NCBI GenBank assembly: GCA_945957575.1
Contig: CAMFLW010000004.1
Coordinates: forward strand, 1-64,000
DNA from: an uncultured Aeromonas sp.
Lineage (GTDB): Bacteria; Pseudomonadota; Gammaproteobacteria; Enterobacterales; Aeromonadaceae
Length of the DNA stretch: 64,000 nucleotides
Direction of reading: 5' to 3'
The notes beneath the pieces were generated by a model. It saw nothing but the letters and a program-made list of their open reading frames with translations. It was not told where the DNA came from and searched no databases. A program made the translations under genes and the position numbers. Below, in pieces: positions 1-8,266 of the stretch. Within the stretch, counting starts at the first letter, position 1; every line of letters begins with the position of its first letter.

Positions 1-47
1 TTCCTGAAAATCAAGGCTGCCTTCCCCGGAAAAGCGCGATGAACCAT

Positions 48-77
48 AAAAAAGGGAGCCATAGTGGCTCCCTTTTT
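48..77 (-). terminator. Terminator after grxD
   Basis: A 7-bp perfect stem (GGGAGCC / GGCTCCC, 54-60 and 66-72) with a 5-nt loop is flanked by A and T runs, so it can act in both directions. It lies just beyond the grxD stop codon on the minus strand. Nothing else is recognisable in the first 95 bases. Confidence 0.85.
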
Positions 78-95
78 AGCGATGTGAACACCCGC

Positions 96-437
96 TTATT
101 CAGCAGCGTCATCCTGCTTGTACTTGCCGGCAGTTTCCTTGATCAGGGTCTGCAACTCGCCAGCCTGGAACATCTCGATCATGATGTCACAGCCGCCGAT
201 CAGCTCACCCTCCACCCACAGTTGGGGGAAGGTCGGCCAGTTGGCAAATTTTGGCAATTCGGCGCGGATATCCGGATTTTGCAGGATATCAACGTACGCA
301 AACGGCTCGCCACAAGACATCAGAGCCTGGGAGGCCTGGGCTGAGAAGCCACAGCTGGGTAGCTTGGGAGATCCCTTCATGTAGAGGATGATGGGGTTAT
401 CAGCCAGCTGCTGCTTAATCTTTTCAATAGTTTCCAT
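96..437 (-). CDS. grxD: Monothiol glutaredoxin GrxD
   Basis: This 113-residue protein matches the single-domain monothiol glutaredoxins that bind a [2Fe-2S] cluster with glutathione and BolA partners and take part in iron-sulfur cluster delivery in the cytoplasm. The CGFS active-site motif is visible at about residues 29-32, inside KLPSCGFSAQA. The family's WPTFPQLWVEGELIGG stretch, including the cis-proline and the glutathione-contacting region, follows at about residues 67-82. The length is normal for GrxD. The start is preceded by GAGG about 5 nt upstream. It is monocistronic, divergent from sodB, and ends at a strong terminator. Confidence 0.95.
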   Translation of the reverse strand: METIEKIKQQLADNPIILYMKGSPKLPSCGFSAQASQALMSCGEPFAYVDILQNPDIRAELPKFANWPTFPQLWVEGELIGGCDIMIEMFQAGELQTLIKETAGKYKQDDAAE

Positions 438-574
438 AGGTGCCTCACTAGAGCAATGATGGCGGCCATTCTACTGCAATCTTGCCCGAGCACAAACTGG
501 CAAAGGGCAAGAGCTGCACGAATCGCGGCAAGAATTCACGGATGATTGATCCTGATCATGGCACCAATCAAGGG

Positions 575-604
575 TTGTTAGGCCATCTTTGATGCTGCTA
601 CAAT
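575..604 (+). promoter_or_regulatory. Putative sodB promoter
   Basis: TTGTTA at 575-580 and TACAAT at 599-604 are separated by 18 bp, a reasonable sigma-70 promoter. It would give a sodB leader of about 115 nt. The assignment is from consensus only; the start of transcription is not known. Confidence 0.5.
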
Positions 605-645
605 CCCTTGGCTTTGGGCTACCCTGCCCCATCATTTTAAAAACA

Positions 646-670
646 ACTCTTTTCACATATAGAAAAGAGT
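646..670 (+). promoter_or_regulatory. Inverted repeat in the sodB leader
   Basis: ACTCTTTTC (646-654) and GAAAAGAGT (662-670) form a perfect 9-bp inverted repeat with a 7-nt AT loop. It lies within the predicted 5' untranslated region of sodB, about 55 nt before the start codon. It could be an mRNA hairpin or an operator; the sequence does not decide which. Confidence 0.5.
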
Positions 671-725
671 ACGCAATGTCTTGCAACCGTCGCCTTCGCA
701 CGGTCCAGCCAATGGAGAGTAGAAA

Positions 726-1310
726 ATGGCATTCGAACTTCCCGCTCTGCCCTATGCAATCAACGCTCTGGAACCGCACATCTCCCAGGAAACCCTGGAA
801 TATCACCACGGCAAGCACCACAACACCTACGTGGTCAACCTAAACAATCTGGTGCCGGGTACCGAGTTTGAAGGCAAGTCTCTGGAAGAGATCATCAAGA
901 CCTCCACTGGCGGCATCTTCAACAACGCCGCCCAGATCTGGAACCACACCTTCTACTGGCACTGCCTCTCCCCCAATGGCGGTGGTGAGCCGACTGGCGC
1001 CCTGGCTGATGCCATCAACAAAGCATTCGGCTCCTTCGCCGAGTTCAAAGATGCCTTCACCAAATCTGCCATCGGCAACTTCGGCTCCAGCTGGACTTGG
1101 TTGGTGAAAAAAGCAGACGGCTCTCTGGCTATCGTCAATACCTCCAACGCCGGTTGCCCGCTGACCGAAGCCGGTACCACTCCGCTGCTGACCGTTGACC
1201 TGTGGGAACACGCCTACTACATCGACTTCCGCAACCTGCGTCCGAAGTACATGGAAACCTTCTGGGCTCTGGTTAACTGGGAATTCGTGGCCAAGAACCT
1301 GGCTGCCTGA
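726..1310 (+). CDS. sodB: Iron superoxide dismutase SodB
   Basis: SodB converts superoxide to hydrogen peroxide and oxygen in the cytoplasm. The 194-residue protein is close to E. coli SodB over its whole length. The expected iron ligands are visible: His27 in EYHHGKHH, His74 in NHTFYW, and the Asp/His pair in DLWEHAYYIDFRN near residues 157-161. The second-shell glutamine in NNAAQIWNH is at the position typical of the Fe rather than the Mn enzyme. The start has GGAGAG 8-9 nt upstream. It stands alone with its own promoter and terminator. In enterics sodB is down-regulated by the iron-responsive small RNA RyhB; that control is not shown here. Confidence 0.97.
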   Translation: MAFELPALPYAINALEPHISQETLEYHHGKHHNTYVVNLNNLVPGTEFEGKSLEEIIKTSTGGIFNNAAQIWNHTFYWHCLSPNGGGEPTGALADAINKAFGSFAEFKDAFTKSAIGNFGSSWTWLVKKADGSLAIVNTSNAGCPLTEAGTTPLLTVDLWEHAYYIDFRNLRPKYMETFWALVNWEFVAKNLAA

Positions 1311-1334
1311 TAACGGCTCCACTTCTTGCCAAAG

Positions 1335-1360
1335 CGCCTCGCACCTGCGAGGCGTTTTTT
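1335..1360 (+). terminator. Terminator after sodB
   Basis: CGCCTCGCA (1335-1343) and TGCGAGGCG (1346-1354) form a 9-bp stem followed by TTTTTT, a clear intrinsic terminator 24 nt after the sodB stop codon. Confidence 0.9.
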
Positions 1361-1388
1361 ATATCTGTGCGGTAGCACAGCAGAGATG

Positions 1389-1414
1389 AAAAAGGCGCCA
1401 TCAGGCGCCTTTTC
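1389..1414 (-). terminator. Terminator after mlaA
   Basis: GGCGCC (1394-1399) and GGCGCC (1404-1409), extended by A and T runs on the flanks, form a symmetrical stem. It lies just downstream of mlaA on the minus strand and can work in both directions. Confidence 0.8.
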
Positions 1415-1434
1415 TAGGTCATCAGACAACCAAT

Positions 1435-2250
1435 CTACTGGTCATCTATCTCGTCCATATACTGGTCGAGATTGGCATCATCAGACTGCTCCTGCTTCGT
1501 CTCCTTGAGCTCGGCTTTCTTGCCCGTCACCTTGCCCTGGTTATATTGCAGATAGAAGTCCTTGGTCAGCGCATAAGGATCGAGGGAATTGTCGATGATC
1601 CGCTCCTGATCGATCAGCTTGGCACGCGAGCCCAAGCCATCCAGCACCCAATGGGTAACCCTTAGCGGGAGTGTCAACAGTGCATAGGGGAAATAGAGGG
1701 TATCTATGGTATTGCCAACCAGCTCACGGGTGGTGGTCGGGCCGTAAACAGGCACCATGAGATAAGCTCCGTCACCAATATCGGCCTTGCCCAGTACGGT
1801 ATCCATCTCCAGCTTGTTGCGCTCGAGACCGGCATATTTGGCCACATCGAAGATACCCAGCAGACCGACTGTGGTGTTGAGGGTAAAGCGCCCCAGGTTG
1901 GTGCCCGCCCCTTTCAAATCACCGGTGATCAGATGGTTAACCATGCTGCTCGGCTCGTTGAAGTTCTCCACCAGGTTTTCAATGCCCTCTTTCATCCCCT
2001 GCGGTACATAGCGCGCATAGCCGTGCACCACAGGGCGCGCTACATAGGGCTCCAGCACATCATAGTTGACCGCCCACATGGCCCGGTTGGCTCCCTGAAA
2101 GGGGTCGCGCGGATCGGCCGCCGTACTGGTGGCACCCGGACGATTCATGCCGGGATTGAGATCCAGACTCTCTGGGCCAGGCTTGGGTGGGCCACCGGCG
2201 CAGCCAGCCAACAAGAGGGCAGCCAACATGGCCCCTGCACGAAGATACAT
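1435..2250 (-). CDS. mlaA: Outer-membrane lipoprotein MlaA (VacJ)
   Basis: MlaA is the outer-membrane component of the Mla pathway, which removes misplaced phospholipids from the outer leaflet and passes them to MlaC and the inner-membrane Mla transporter. The protein has 271 residues. It begins with a lipoprotein signal ending in a LLAGC lipobox (lipidated Cys17), followed by the conserved DPFQGANRAMWAVN region and the VGLLGIFDVAKYAGL segment typical of the family. The C-terminal tail of about 30 residues is acidic and glutamine-rich. As in many proteobacteria the gene stands apart from mlaBCDEF, none of which is in this window. Confidence 0.93.
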   Translation of the reverse strand: MYLRAGAMLAALLLAGCAGGPPKPGPESLDLNPGMNRPGATSTAADPRDPFQGANRAMWAVNYDVLEPYVARPVVHGYARYVPQGMKEGIENLVENFNEPSSMVNHLITGDLKGAGTNLGRFTLNTTVGLLGIFDVAKYAGLERNKLEMDTVLGKADIGDGAYLMVPVYGPTTTRELVGNTIDTLYFPYALLTLPLRVTHWVLDGLGSRAKLIDQERIIDNSLDPYALTKDFYLQYNQGKVTGKKAELKETKQEQSDDANLDQYMDEIDDQ

Positions 2251-2291
2251 ATGATTGTCCTGAAGCTTTATTGAGATTTATCAGAAGTATA

Positions 2292-2324
2292 GATAACCCG
2301 GTCGCCCTTTGGTGCCGGGTTATC
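2292..2324 (-). repeat. Inverted repeat between mlaA and ccmI
   Basis: GATAACCCGG (2292-2301) and CCGGGTTATC (2315-2324) form a perfect 10-bp inverted repeat with a 13-nt loop, just after the ccmI stop codon. It may be the 3' end of the ccm transcript, but no clear T run follows on the minus strand. Confidence 0.5.
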
Positions 2325-2334
2325 AAAGGACCTA

Positions 2335-3606
2335 TTAGAGGGCGTGATCGATACGGATGTCAATTGGAGCACTTGGAATATCTGCACTCTTGATCGGTGC
2401 GGATATCCCTTCAAACGCGCCCTCCTTGTTCATCACATTGCCACCTCGCGAGAGCCGCGCCTTGAACTGCAGCTCCGGATAGGTCGCCAGCTTGCTGCCT
2501 TCCATCATGGCATCGCCATCCCCCAGTGAAAGGGTAACAGGCAGGGTGGGCCCGGCAATACGCTTGACGGCAATCGGCATGGGCGGTCCATTGGGCACCA
2601 CGGCAAAGACGAAGAGATGGGCATCTTCCGGCATCTGAATACCCTCCGCCAGCGTGATATGAATGGGAAATTCCCCCTCCTTCACCGCAAGTGGTTGTCC
2701 CTTCACCTCGCCCGCTTTGGCGGTGCCTGCTGAATTCGTCACCTCGATGCCGCGCTGCTTGAGCTGCGCACGGGCATACTCCATGGAGCGCTCGACCATT
2801 ACGTAACGGGGGGTACCTTTCTCCATCAGGGGCAACATCGCCTGCCAGCGATCCAACGCTGTCTGAAAGTCCTCTTTTTGCAGCGCCATAAAGGCATAGA
2901 TGGAGCGCGCTTCGATATTGTCCGGCTCCTGCGCGATAGCGGCCTGCAACAGGGCATCCGCTTGCGCCTCATCCCCCGTCATCATCAGCGCCTGTGCGTA
3001 GGGCACCGCCACCAGCGATTTCTGGGGAGCAAGCGTGTAGGCCCGCTCCAACGCCTCGCTGGCCATCTCGGGATCATTGCCATCCAGTGCCAAGCGTCCC
3101 AGCAACAACCAGCCGCGGTAGTCGTTCGGTTCATCCTTGAGGCGGGTACGCAGTGCCAGCGTGAAGTCGAGCAGATCCTGCTCGGTCACCTGGGCATCGC
3201 GCTCCACCAGAATGCGATTGCTCAGCTCGCCAAGACGGCTGCTGGCATCTTGCCAGCGGCTCACCTCTTGCCAGGCTCCCAGCTTGTAGTAGAGCCCCAG
3301 GCTCACCATCACCAGCACCAGGATACCCGGGATCCAGATCAGGCTCTTGCCGCTACGGGCGGTCTGTTCCACATCGGGAATATCATCCAAGAGGCTGCGC
3401 TGCAGCTCGACCAGCGAGTCGGACTCCTCAGCCAAGATCCCCTGCTCGCGCTCTTCGCCAATCTCCAGCAGCCGCTGGCGATAGAGCTGTTTGTTGAGGG
3501 TCGAGCGACTGATGCTCTGTTTGCCTTCACCACGCCACAGCGGCACGACGAGCGCCAGACTCACCAGCACCAGCAAGCCCGCAATCACTATCCAAAAAGC
3601 GGTCAT
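2335..3606 (-). CDS. ccmI: Cytochrome c maturation protein CcmI
   Basis: CcmI is the apocytochrome c chaperone of System I cytochrome c biogenesis and presents the apoprotein to the CcmF/CcmH ligation complex. The 423-residue protein has an N-terminal membrane segment (about residues 4-24), a cytoplasmic loop, a second membrane segment (about 88-108, WIPGILVLVMVSLGLYYKLG) and a long periplasmic part with tetratricopeptide-like repeats (for example the segment starting YRGWLLLGRLALDG). In E. coli this part is fused to CcmH; here it is a separate gene, as in Pseudomonas. Its start overlaps the ccmH stop by 4 nt (ATGA). It is the last gene of the ccm operon. Confidence 0.9.
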   Translation of the reverse strand: MTAFWIVIAGLLVLVSLALVVPLWRGEGKQSISRSTLNKQLYRQRLLEIGEEREQGILAEESDSLVELQRSLLDDIPDVEQTARSGKSLIWIPGILVLVMVSLGLYYKLGAWQEVSRWQDASSRLGELSNRILVERDAQVTEQDLLDFTLALRTRLKDEPNDYRGWLLLGRLALDGNDPEMASEALERAYTLAPQKSLVAVPYAQALMMTGDEAQADALLQAAIAQEPDNIEARSIYAFMALQKEDFQTALDRWQAMLPLMEKGTPRYVMVERSMEYARAQLKQRGIEVTNSAGTAKAGEVKGQPLAVKEGEFPIHITLAEGIQMPEDAHLFVFAVVPNGPPMPIAVKRIAGPTLPVTLSLGDGDAMMEGSKLATYPELQFKARLSRGGNVMNKEGAFEGISAPIKSADIPSAPIDIRIDHAL

Positions 3607-4082
3607 TGTTTCTCTTCCTCTTTGAGCAGCTCGGCCAGTCGGCGCAGCTCCTCCTCGCTCAGGGCGTTATCCAGTTGTTTTTTCACCGCAGGGGTCCGGC
3701 GGCTGCGCATCACGACTACGCTGCCACCGATCAGGATCACCAGTAGCGGGCCGAGCCAGAGGATCAGGGTGGAGGCCATCAAGGGCGGGTTATAGAGGAT
3801 AAAGTTGCCGTAGCGGGCAACCATATAATCCACGATTTCCTCTTTATCCTTGCCCTCGCGCACCATCTGGTAGGTCTTGTCGCGCAGGTCCTTGGCCAGC
3901 CCCGCATTGGAGTCGGCGATATCCTGGTTCTGGCACTTGGGGCAACGCAGCTCCTTGGTCAGTTCGCGAAAGACCTGCTCCTGATTGTCGTTGTCGAAGG
4001 TGTAGACATCGATGACGGCCATGGCCGGCGCTTGCACCACCCATCCCAGCAACAGCAGCAGGGCAGCAATAAATACTCTCAT
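3603..4082 (-). CDS. ccmH: Cytochrome c maturation protein CcmH
   Basis: CcmH is a periplasmic thiol-oxidoreductase anchored in the inner membrane that reduces or holds the haem-binding cysteines of apocytochrome c. The 159-residue protein has a signal sequence (about residues 1-22) and the diagnostic LRCPKCQNQDIADSNA motif, whose two cysteines are the redox pair. A membrane segment (LILWLGPLLVILIGGSVVVM) lies at about residues 102-123, followed by a basic tail. This is the short form, corresponding to the N-terminal half of E. coli CcmH. It lies between ccmG and ccmI, 11 nt after the ccmG stop. Confidence 0.94.
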   Translation of the reverse strand: MRVFIAALLLLLGWVVQAPAMAVIDVYTFDNDNQEQVFRELTKELRCPKCQNQDIADSNAGLAKDLRDKTYQMVREGKDKEEIVDYMVARYGNFILYNPPLMASTLILWLGPLLVILIGGSVVVMRSRRTPAVKKQLDNALSEEELRRLAELLKEEEKQ

Positions 4083-4093
4083 CAGGACTCCCC

Positions 4094-4624
4094 TTACTTC
4101 ATAGCATCAAAGATGGGTTTGAGGGTCGACGCCCAGTTATCGGGGTTGATATCCCCCACGTGGCGATAGCGGATGATCCCCTTGCTGTCGATAAAGAAGG
4201 TCTCCGGCGCGCCGTATACCCCGAGATCCAGCCCCAGCATGCCGTCCGGATCATAGAGGTTGACCTGATAGGGGTTACCCAGCTCAGCCAGCCACTTGAT
4301 CGCCTTGTCGCGCTCATCCTTGTAGTTCATGCCGATGATGGGAATGCCCTGCCCCGCCAGCTGTTTGAGGTAGGTGTGCTCACCATAGCAGGTCGGGCAC
4401 CAGGTGGCCCAGACGTTGAGCAGCATGGGGCGACCGGTCAGGATGGTGCGATCGTGCTGCTTGTCCAGATCGTAAATGTCCTGCAGGGTGAACACCGGTA
4501 CCTCTTGGCCGACCATCACAGACTCAAGCTTGGTGGGATCTGAGTAGAGCCCCTTGAACAGGAACACTGCTCCCAGTAAAAAGACGATAAAGGGGATTAA
4601 AAACAGCCAGGTTTTTTTGTTCAT
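4094..4624 (-). CDS. ccmG: Thiol:disulfide interchange protein CcmG (DsbE)
   Basis: CcmG is a membrane-anchored periplasmic thioredoxin-like protein that keeps apocytochrome c cysteines reduced for haem attachment, with electrons delivered through a DsbD/CcdA-type protein. The 176-residue sequence has an N-terminal signal anchor (WLFLIPFIVFLLGAVFLF) and a thioredoxin fold with active site WCPTC at about residues 75-79 (context NVWATWCPTCYGE). The later GAPETFFIDSKG segment has the cis-proline-type loop of CcmG. The start overlaps the ccmF stop by 4 nt, indicating translational coupling. Confidence 0.95.
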   Translation of the reverse strand: MNKKTWLFLIPFIVFLLGAVFLFKGLYSDPTKLESVMVGQEVPVFTLQDIYDLDKQHDRTILTGRPMLLNVWATWCPTCYGEHTYLKQLAGQGIPIIGMNYKDERDKAIKWLAELGNPYQVNLYDPDGMLGLDLGVYGAPETFFIDSKGIIRYRHVGDINPDNWASTLKPIFDAMK

Positions 4625-6576
4625 GCCTTGGCCTCCTCCTCACGACGGCCGAAACGGTAACGCTTGTCGAGCATCGCCAGCACGCCGCCGATGGCCATGA
4701 ATACACCGCCAAACCAGATCCAGCGCACGAAGGGTTTGTAGTAGATCCGCACCGCCCAGGCGCCGTTGTCGAGCTGTTCGCCGAGCGCCGCATAGAGATC
4801 ACGGGTGACACCGGCATCGATGGCTGCTTCGGTCATCGGCATCCGGCTCACCTTGTACATCCGCTTCTCGGGCTTGAGCAGGGCGACCTGCTTGCCATTC
4901 TTGTGCACTTCCAGCACGCCCTTGAAGCCATCGTAGTTGGGGCCGTTCTTCTCTTTGATCCCGGCAAAGACGAACTCGTAATCGGCAAAGTGCACCCGAT
5001 CACCCGCCTGCATCCGCAGATCCTTCTCGATGCTGTAGTTCTGGGTACAGGCGATACCAATGATGCTGACAGCCAACCCAACATGGCCCAGGATCATGGC
5101 CCAGTGGCTATTACCCAGCTTGCGTACACCGATGGCAAAGCTGTGCTTGTGGGTTGCTCGCGCCCAGGTCTCCTGCACGCTGGTAATGATGATCCAGGCA
5201 CCCAGACCAATCCCCAATGCCGCCCACGGCTTGAAGGTTTCGGCAAAGGCCAGCGGCAGCAGCAAGGCCGCAGCCAGACTCAGCACCAGCGCCACGACCA
5301 CCATGCCCCTGAGTTCCCCCAGTTCCTGACGACGCCAGCGAAACAGCGGGCCAACCCCCAGCAGCAGGGCAAACGGGATGATCAGCCAGCTGTAGATATG
5401 GTTGAAGAAGGGGGTACCGATGGAGATACTGCCCAGCCCCAGCTCCTTGTGTACCAGTGGCAGCAGGGTGCCGAGCAACACGGTCAGCAGACCCGCTACC
5501 AGCATGATGTTGTTGCAGAGCAGCAGGGTCTCGCGACTCCACAGCTCGTGTTTGCCGTGGCTCTTCACCTGTGAGCCTTTAAAGGCAAACAGCAGCAAGG
5601 ATGAGCCGATAACCGCCAGCAGGAAGCCGAGAATAAACAGGCCGCGGGTCGGGTCGGAGGCGAACGCATGGACCGACACCAGCACGCCGGAGCGCACCAG
5701 GAAGGTACCGAGCAGGCTCAACGAGAAGGCAGAGAGGGCCAGCAGCACGGTCCACGCCTTGAAGGTGGCGCGCTTCTCGCTCACCGCCAGCGAGTGCAGC
5801 AGAGCGGTACCCGCGAGCCAGGGCATGAAGGAGGCGTTTTCTACCGGATCCCAGAACCACCAGCCACCCCAACCCAGCTCGTAATAGGCCCACCAGGAGC
5901 CGAGCACGATCCCCAGCGTCAGGAATACCCAGGCAGCCATGGTCCAGGGGCGCGACCAGCGGGCCCAGGTTGCATCGAGACGACCGGTCATCAGCGAGGC
6001 AATGGCAAAGGCAAAGGCCACCGAAAAGCCTACATAACCCATATAGAGCATCGGCGGATGGAAGATGAGGCCCGGATCCTGCAGCAGCGGATTGAGGTCA
6101 CGACCATCGACCGGGAAATAGGGCAAGGTGCGGGTGAAGGGATCGGAGGTGAATAGCACGAAGGCGGTAAAGCCGACCGAAATCAGCCCCAACACGCCGA
6201 GTACCCGTGCCACCGCATCGAGCGGCAGACGGCGACTGAACATGGCCACCGCCGCAGTCCAGCCGCCCAGAGTCAGAACCCACAGCAGCAGGGAGCCTTC
6301 GTGGGCGCCCCATACCGCCGAGATGCGATAGGCCAGCGGCAGCAGGCTGTTGGAGTTGATGGCGACATACTGCACGGTGAAGTCGTTATCGATAAAGGCC
6401 CAGGTCAGGCAGAGAAACGACAGCAACAGCAACAAAAACTGGGCATAAGCGAGCGGACGGGCCGCCGACATCATGCCAAGACGCCCCCAACTGGCGCCCA
6501 GCAGCGGATAGCTGCCCAGCAGCAGGGCGGTGGCAAAGGCCAGGATCAGCGCAAACTGACCTAATTCCGGGATCAT
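4621..6576 (-). CDS. ccmF: Haem lyase subunit CcmF
   Basis: CcmF is the large polytopic inner-membrane protein that, with CcmH and CcmI, receives haem from CcmE and attaches it to apocytochrome c. The 651-residue protein has many hydrophobic helices and the tryptophan-rich WWD haem-handling motif (GWGGWWFWDPVENASFMPW) at about residues 235-255. Conserved periplasmic histidine regions lie nearby (HPPMLYMGYVG; HSLAVSEKRATFKAW). Length and topology match the family. The start lies 82 nt downstream of the ccmE stop, the second largest gap in the operon. Confidence 0.97.
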   Translation of the reverse strand: MIPELGQFALILAFATALLLGSYPLLGASWGRLGMMSAARPLAYAQFLLLLLSFLCLTWAFIDNDFTVQYVAINSNSLLPLAYRISAVWGAHEGSLLLWVLTLGGWTAAVAMFSRRLPLDAVARVLGVLGLISVGFTAFVLFTSDPFTRTLPYFPVDGRDLNPLLQDPGLIFHPPMLYMGYVGFSVAFAFAIASLMTGRLDATWARWSRPWTMAAWVFLTLGIVLGSWWAYYELGWGGWWFWDPVENASFMPWLAGTALLHSLAVSEKRATFKAWTVLLALSAFSLSLLGTFLVRSGVLVSVHAFASDPTRGLFILGFLLAVIGSSLLLFAFKGSQVKSHGKHELWSRETLLLCNNIMLVAGLLTVLLGTLLPLVHKELGLGSISIGTPFFNHIYSWLIIPFALLLGVGPLFRWRRQELGELRGMVVVALVLSLAAALLLPLAFAETFKPWAALGIGLGAWIIITSVQETWARATHKHSFAIGVRKLGNSHWAMILGHVGLAVSIIGIACTQNYSIEKDLRMQAGDRVHFADYEFVFAGIKEKNGPNYDGFKGVLEVHKNGKQVALLKPEKRMYKVSRMPMTEAAIDAGVTRDLYAALGEQLDNGAWAVRIYYKPFVRWIWFGGVFMAIGGVLAMLDKRYRFGRREEEAKA

Positions 6577-6658
6577 GAAGGCATTCCTTTCAATTGAACG
6601 GTGACAATAGCCGCACCACGAACGGCAGGCAAAGCGGAAAAGGCAAACAGTACAGGGA

Positions 6659-7150
6659 TCACTGCTTGGCTCCCTTCAACTGCGCCTCGGTATACTCCGG
6701 CTTGAAGTGCATACCGTTGGTGGCATCGGCCACTTCCGGTGGCATGTAGTTTTCATCGTGCTTGGCCAGCACCTCGAACGCCTCGACGGTCGTAGCATCC
6801 TTGAGAGTGCCCTGGGCAACAATCCCTTGCCCTTCACGGAACAGATCCGGCAGGATGCCGTCAAACTCGACCGTCACCAGATGACCACCGTTATCCACCA
6901 GCTTGAAGGCCACTTTGAGGCTCTGGGGATCCCGCTGCACCGACCCCGGCACGACCAATCCACCGATGCGCAGGCGCTGCCCCTCTTCTGGCTTGATCTT
7001 GTCCGGCCCCTTCCCCTCCACCAGCTCGCTCGGGGTATAGAAGAGGTCGATATTCTGACTGAGGGCGTAAAGCACCAGGCCGCTCACGGTGGCGAGGCCC
7101 AGGGTGATGGCCAGAATGATGGTGAGTCGTTTTTTGCGTCTCGGGTTCAT
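6659..7150 (-). CDS. ccmE: Periplasmic haem chaperone CcmE
   Basis: CcmE binds haem covalently in the periplasm and hands it to CcmF. The 163-residue protein has a basic N-terminus, one membrane anchor (about residues 9-30) and an OB-fold domain. The haem-binding histidine is His131 in [13 protein letters not shown], followed by the conserved Tyr135. The start overlaps the ccmD stop by 4 nt. Confidence 0.96.
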   Translation of the reverse strand: MNPRRKKRLTIILAITLGLATVSGLVLYALSQNIDLFYTPSELVEGKGPDKIKPEEGQRLRIGGLVVPGSVQRDPQSLKVAFKLVDNGGHLVTVEFDGILPDLFREGQGIVAQGTLKDATTVEAFEVLAKHDENYMPPEVADATNGMHFKPEYTEAQLKGAKQ

Positions 7151-7353
7151 AGGGTGTTCTCCATCTGCTGGGCCGCCTTGCGACGGGCCTCACGCGCCTG
7201 TTTGCTGCGCAACTCGCCGAGCAGGCTGCGGGTTTTCATGCGGGTAGAAATGATGATGCCGACCAGACACACCAGCGTCAGGCCAAAAGAGAGCCAGACG
7301 TAGAAGGCGTACCCACCCATCGCCATAAAATCACTGAAAGAGGCAAAGTGCAT
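7147..7353 (-). CDS. ccmD: Haem exporter subunit CcmD
   Basis: CcmD is a small membrane protein needed to release holo-CcmE from the CcmABC complex. I choose the internal ATG at 7353, giving 68 residues starting [20 protein letters not shown]. It has AGGAGA at a good distance upstream and matches the family's usual length. An earlier in-frame start would add 16 residues lying inside ccmC. One transmembrane helix (about residues 13-33) is followed by a basic, glutamine-rich cytoplasmic tail. The start is just beyond the ccmC stop, and the stop overlaps ccmE. Confidence 0.92.
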   Translation of the reverse strand: MHFASFSDFMAMGGYAFYVWLSFGLTLVCLVGIIISTRMKTRSLLGELRSKQAREARRKAAQQMENTL

Positions 7354-7355
7354 GC

Positions 7356-8096
7356 TTACTTCTCCTGCTCTGCAATCTCTTTGACCCAGGGACGATGCCA
7401 CTCCCGCATCAAGAGTTCATTGCGAAAACGCATCAGGGTCAGGGCCCCGAGAAACGCAGCAAACGCCAGGATCATGATCAGCAGCGGCCAGAGCATCTCG
7501 GGTGAAATGGACGGTTTGTCAAACTTGGTAATGGTGGCCCCCTGATGCAGGGTGTTCCACCACTCCACCGAGTAGTGAATGATCGGCAGATTGATCACCC
7601 CAACCAGCGCCAGAATGCCGGCGGCACGACCAGCGACCACCTTGTCGCTGAAGGCGTTGTAGAGGGCAATCACGCCGAGGTAGAGAAACAGCAGGATCAG
7701 CTCGGAGGTGAGCCGCGCATCCCACACCCACCAGGTTCCCCACATCGGCTTGCCCCAGGCGGCACCGGTAAAGAGGGCGATAAAGGTAAAGACGGCACCG
7801 ACCGGGGCAATGGCTGCAACCGTCATGTCTGCCATCCGCAGTTGCCATACCAGGCCGATAAAGGCGGCCACCGCCATGGTGGAGTAGGCTCCCATGGAGA
7901 GAATGGCGGAAGGCACATGGATATAAATGATCCGGAACGAATCTCCCTGCTGGTAATCCGCCGGCGCAAACGCAAGGCCCCAGACAGTACCGATCACAAA
8001 CGAGAGCAAACTAATCACCGCAAACCAGGGCAACAAGGTGCCTGCCAGCTGATAAGACCGCTCCGGTTTGGCATAAGGGTGCAACCATTTCCACAT
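7356..8096 (-). CDS. ccmC: Haem exporter protein CcmC
   Basis: CcmC is the inner-membrane protein that loads haem onto CcmE. The 246-residue sequence has six predicted membrane helices and the WWD motif (WGTWWVWDARLTSELIL) at about residues 119-135, with conserved histidines on either side (IYIHVPSAI; IHYSVEWWNTLHQG). It is followed at once by ccmD. An unusual 170-nt interval separates it from ccmB. Confidence 0.96.
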   Translation of the reverse strand: MWKWLHPYAKPERSYQLAGTLLPWFAVISLLSFVIGTVWGLAFAPADYQQGDSFRIIYIHVPSAILSMGAYSTMAVAAFIGLVWQLRMADMTVAAIAPVGAVFTFIALFTGAAWGKPMWGTWWVWDARLTSELILLFLYLGVIALYNAFSDKVVAGRAAGILALVGVINLPIIHYSVEWWNTLHQGATITKFDKPSISPEMLWPLLIMILAFAAFLGALTLMRFRNELLMREWHRPWVKEIAEQEK

Positions 8097-8266
8097 AGTT
8101 CACAAAACCTTTTTGTTATTAATCGTTTGGCGAGGCCTACCATACCGACCACGGGGCTGCATCAAATACCCCGAAAGCAATAAGCGGCGCTCTCCTTGAT
8201 CCATCGCAATATTATTTTTTGCCAAAAGACTCCGTTAGGAACCAATTTCGGTTCAGCTCACCGCCA

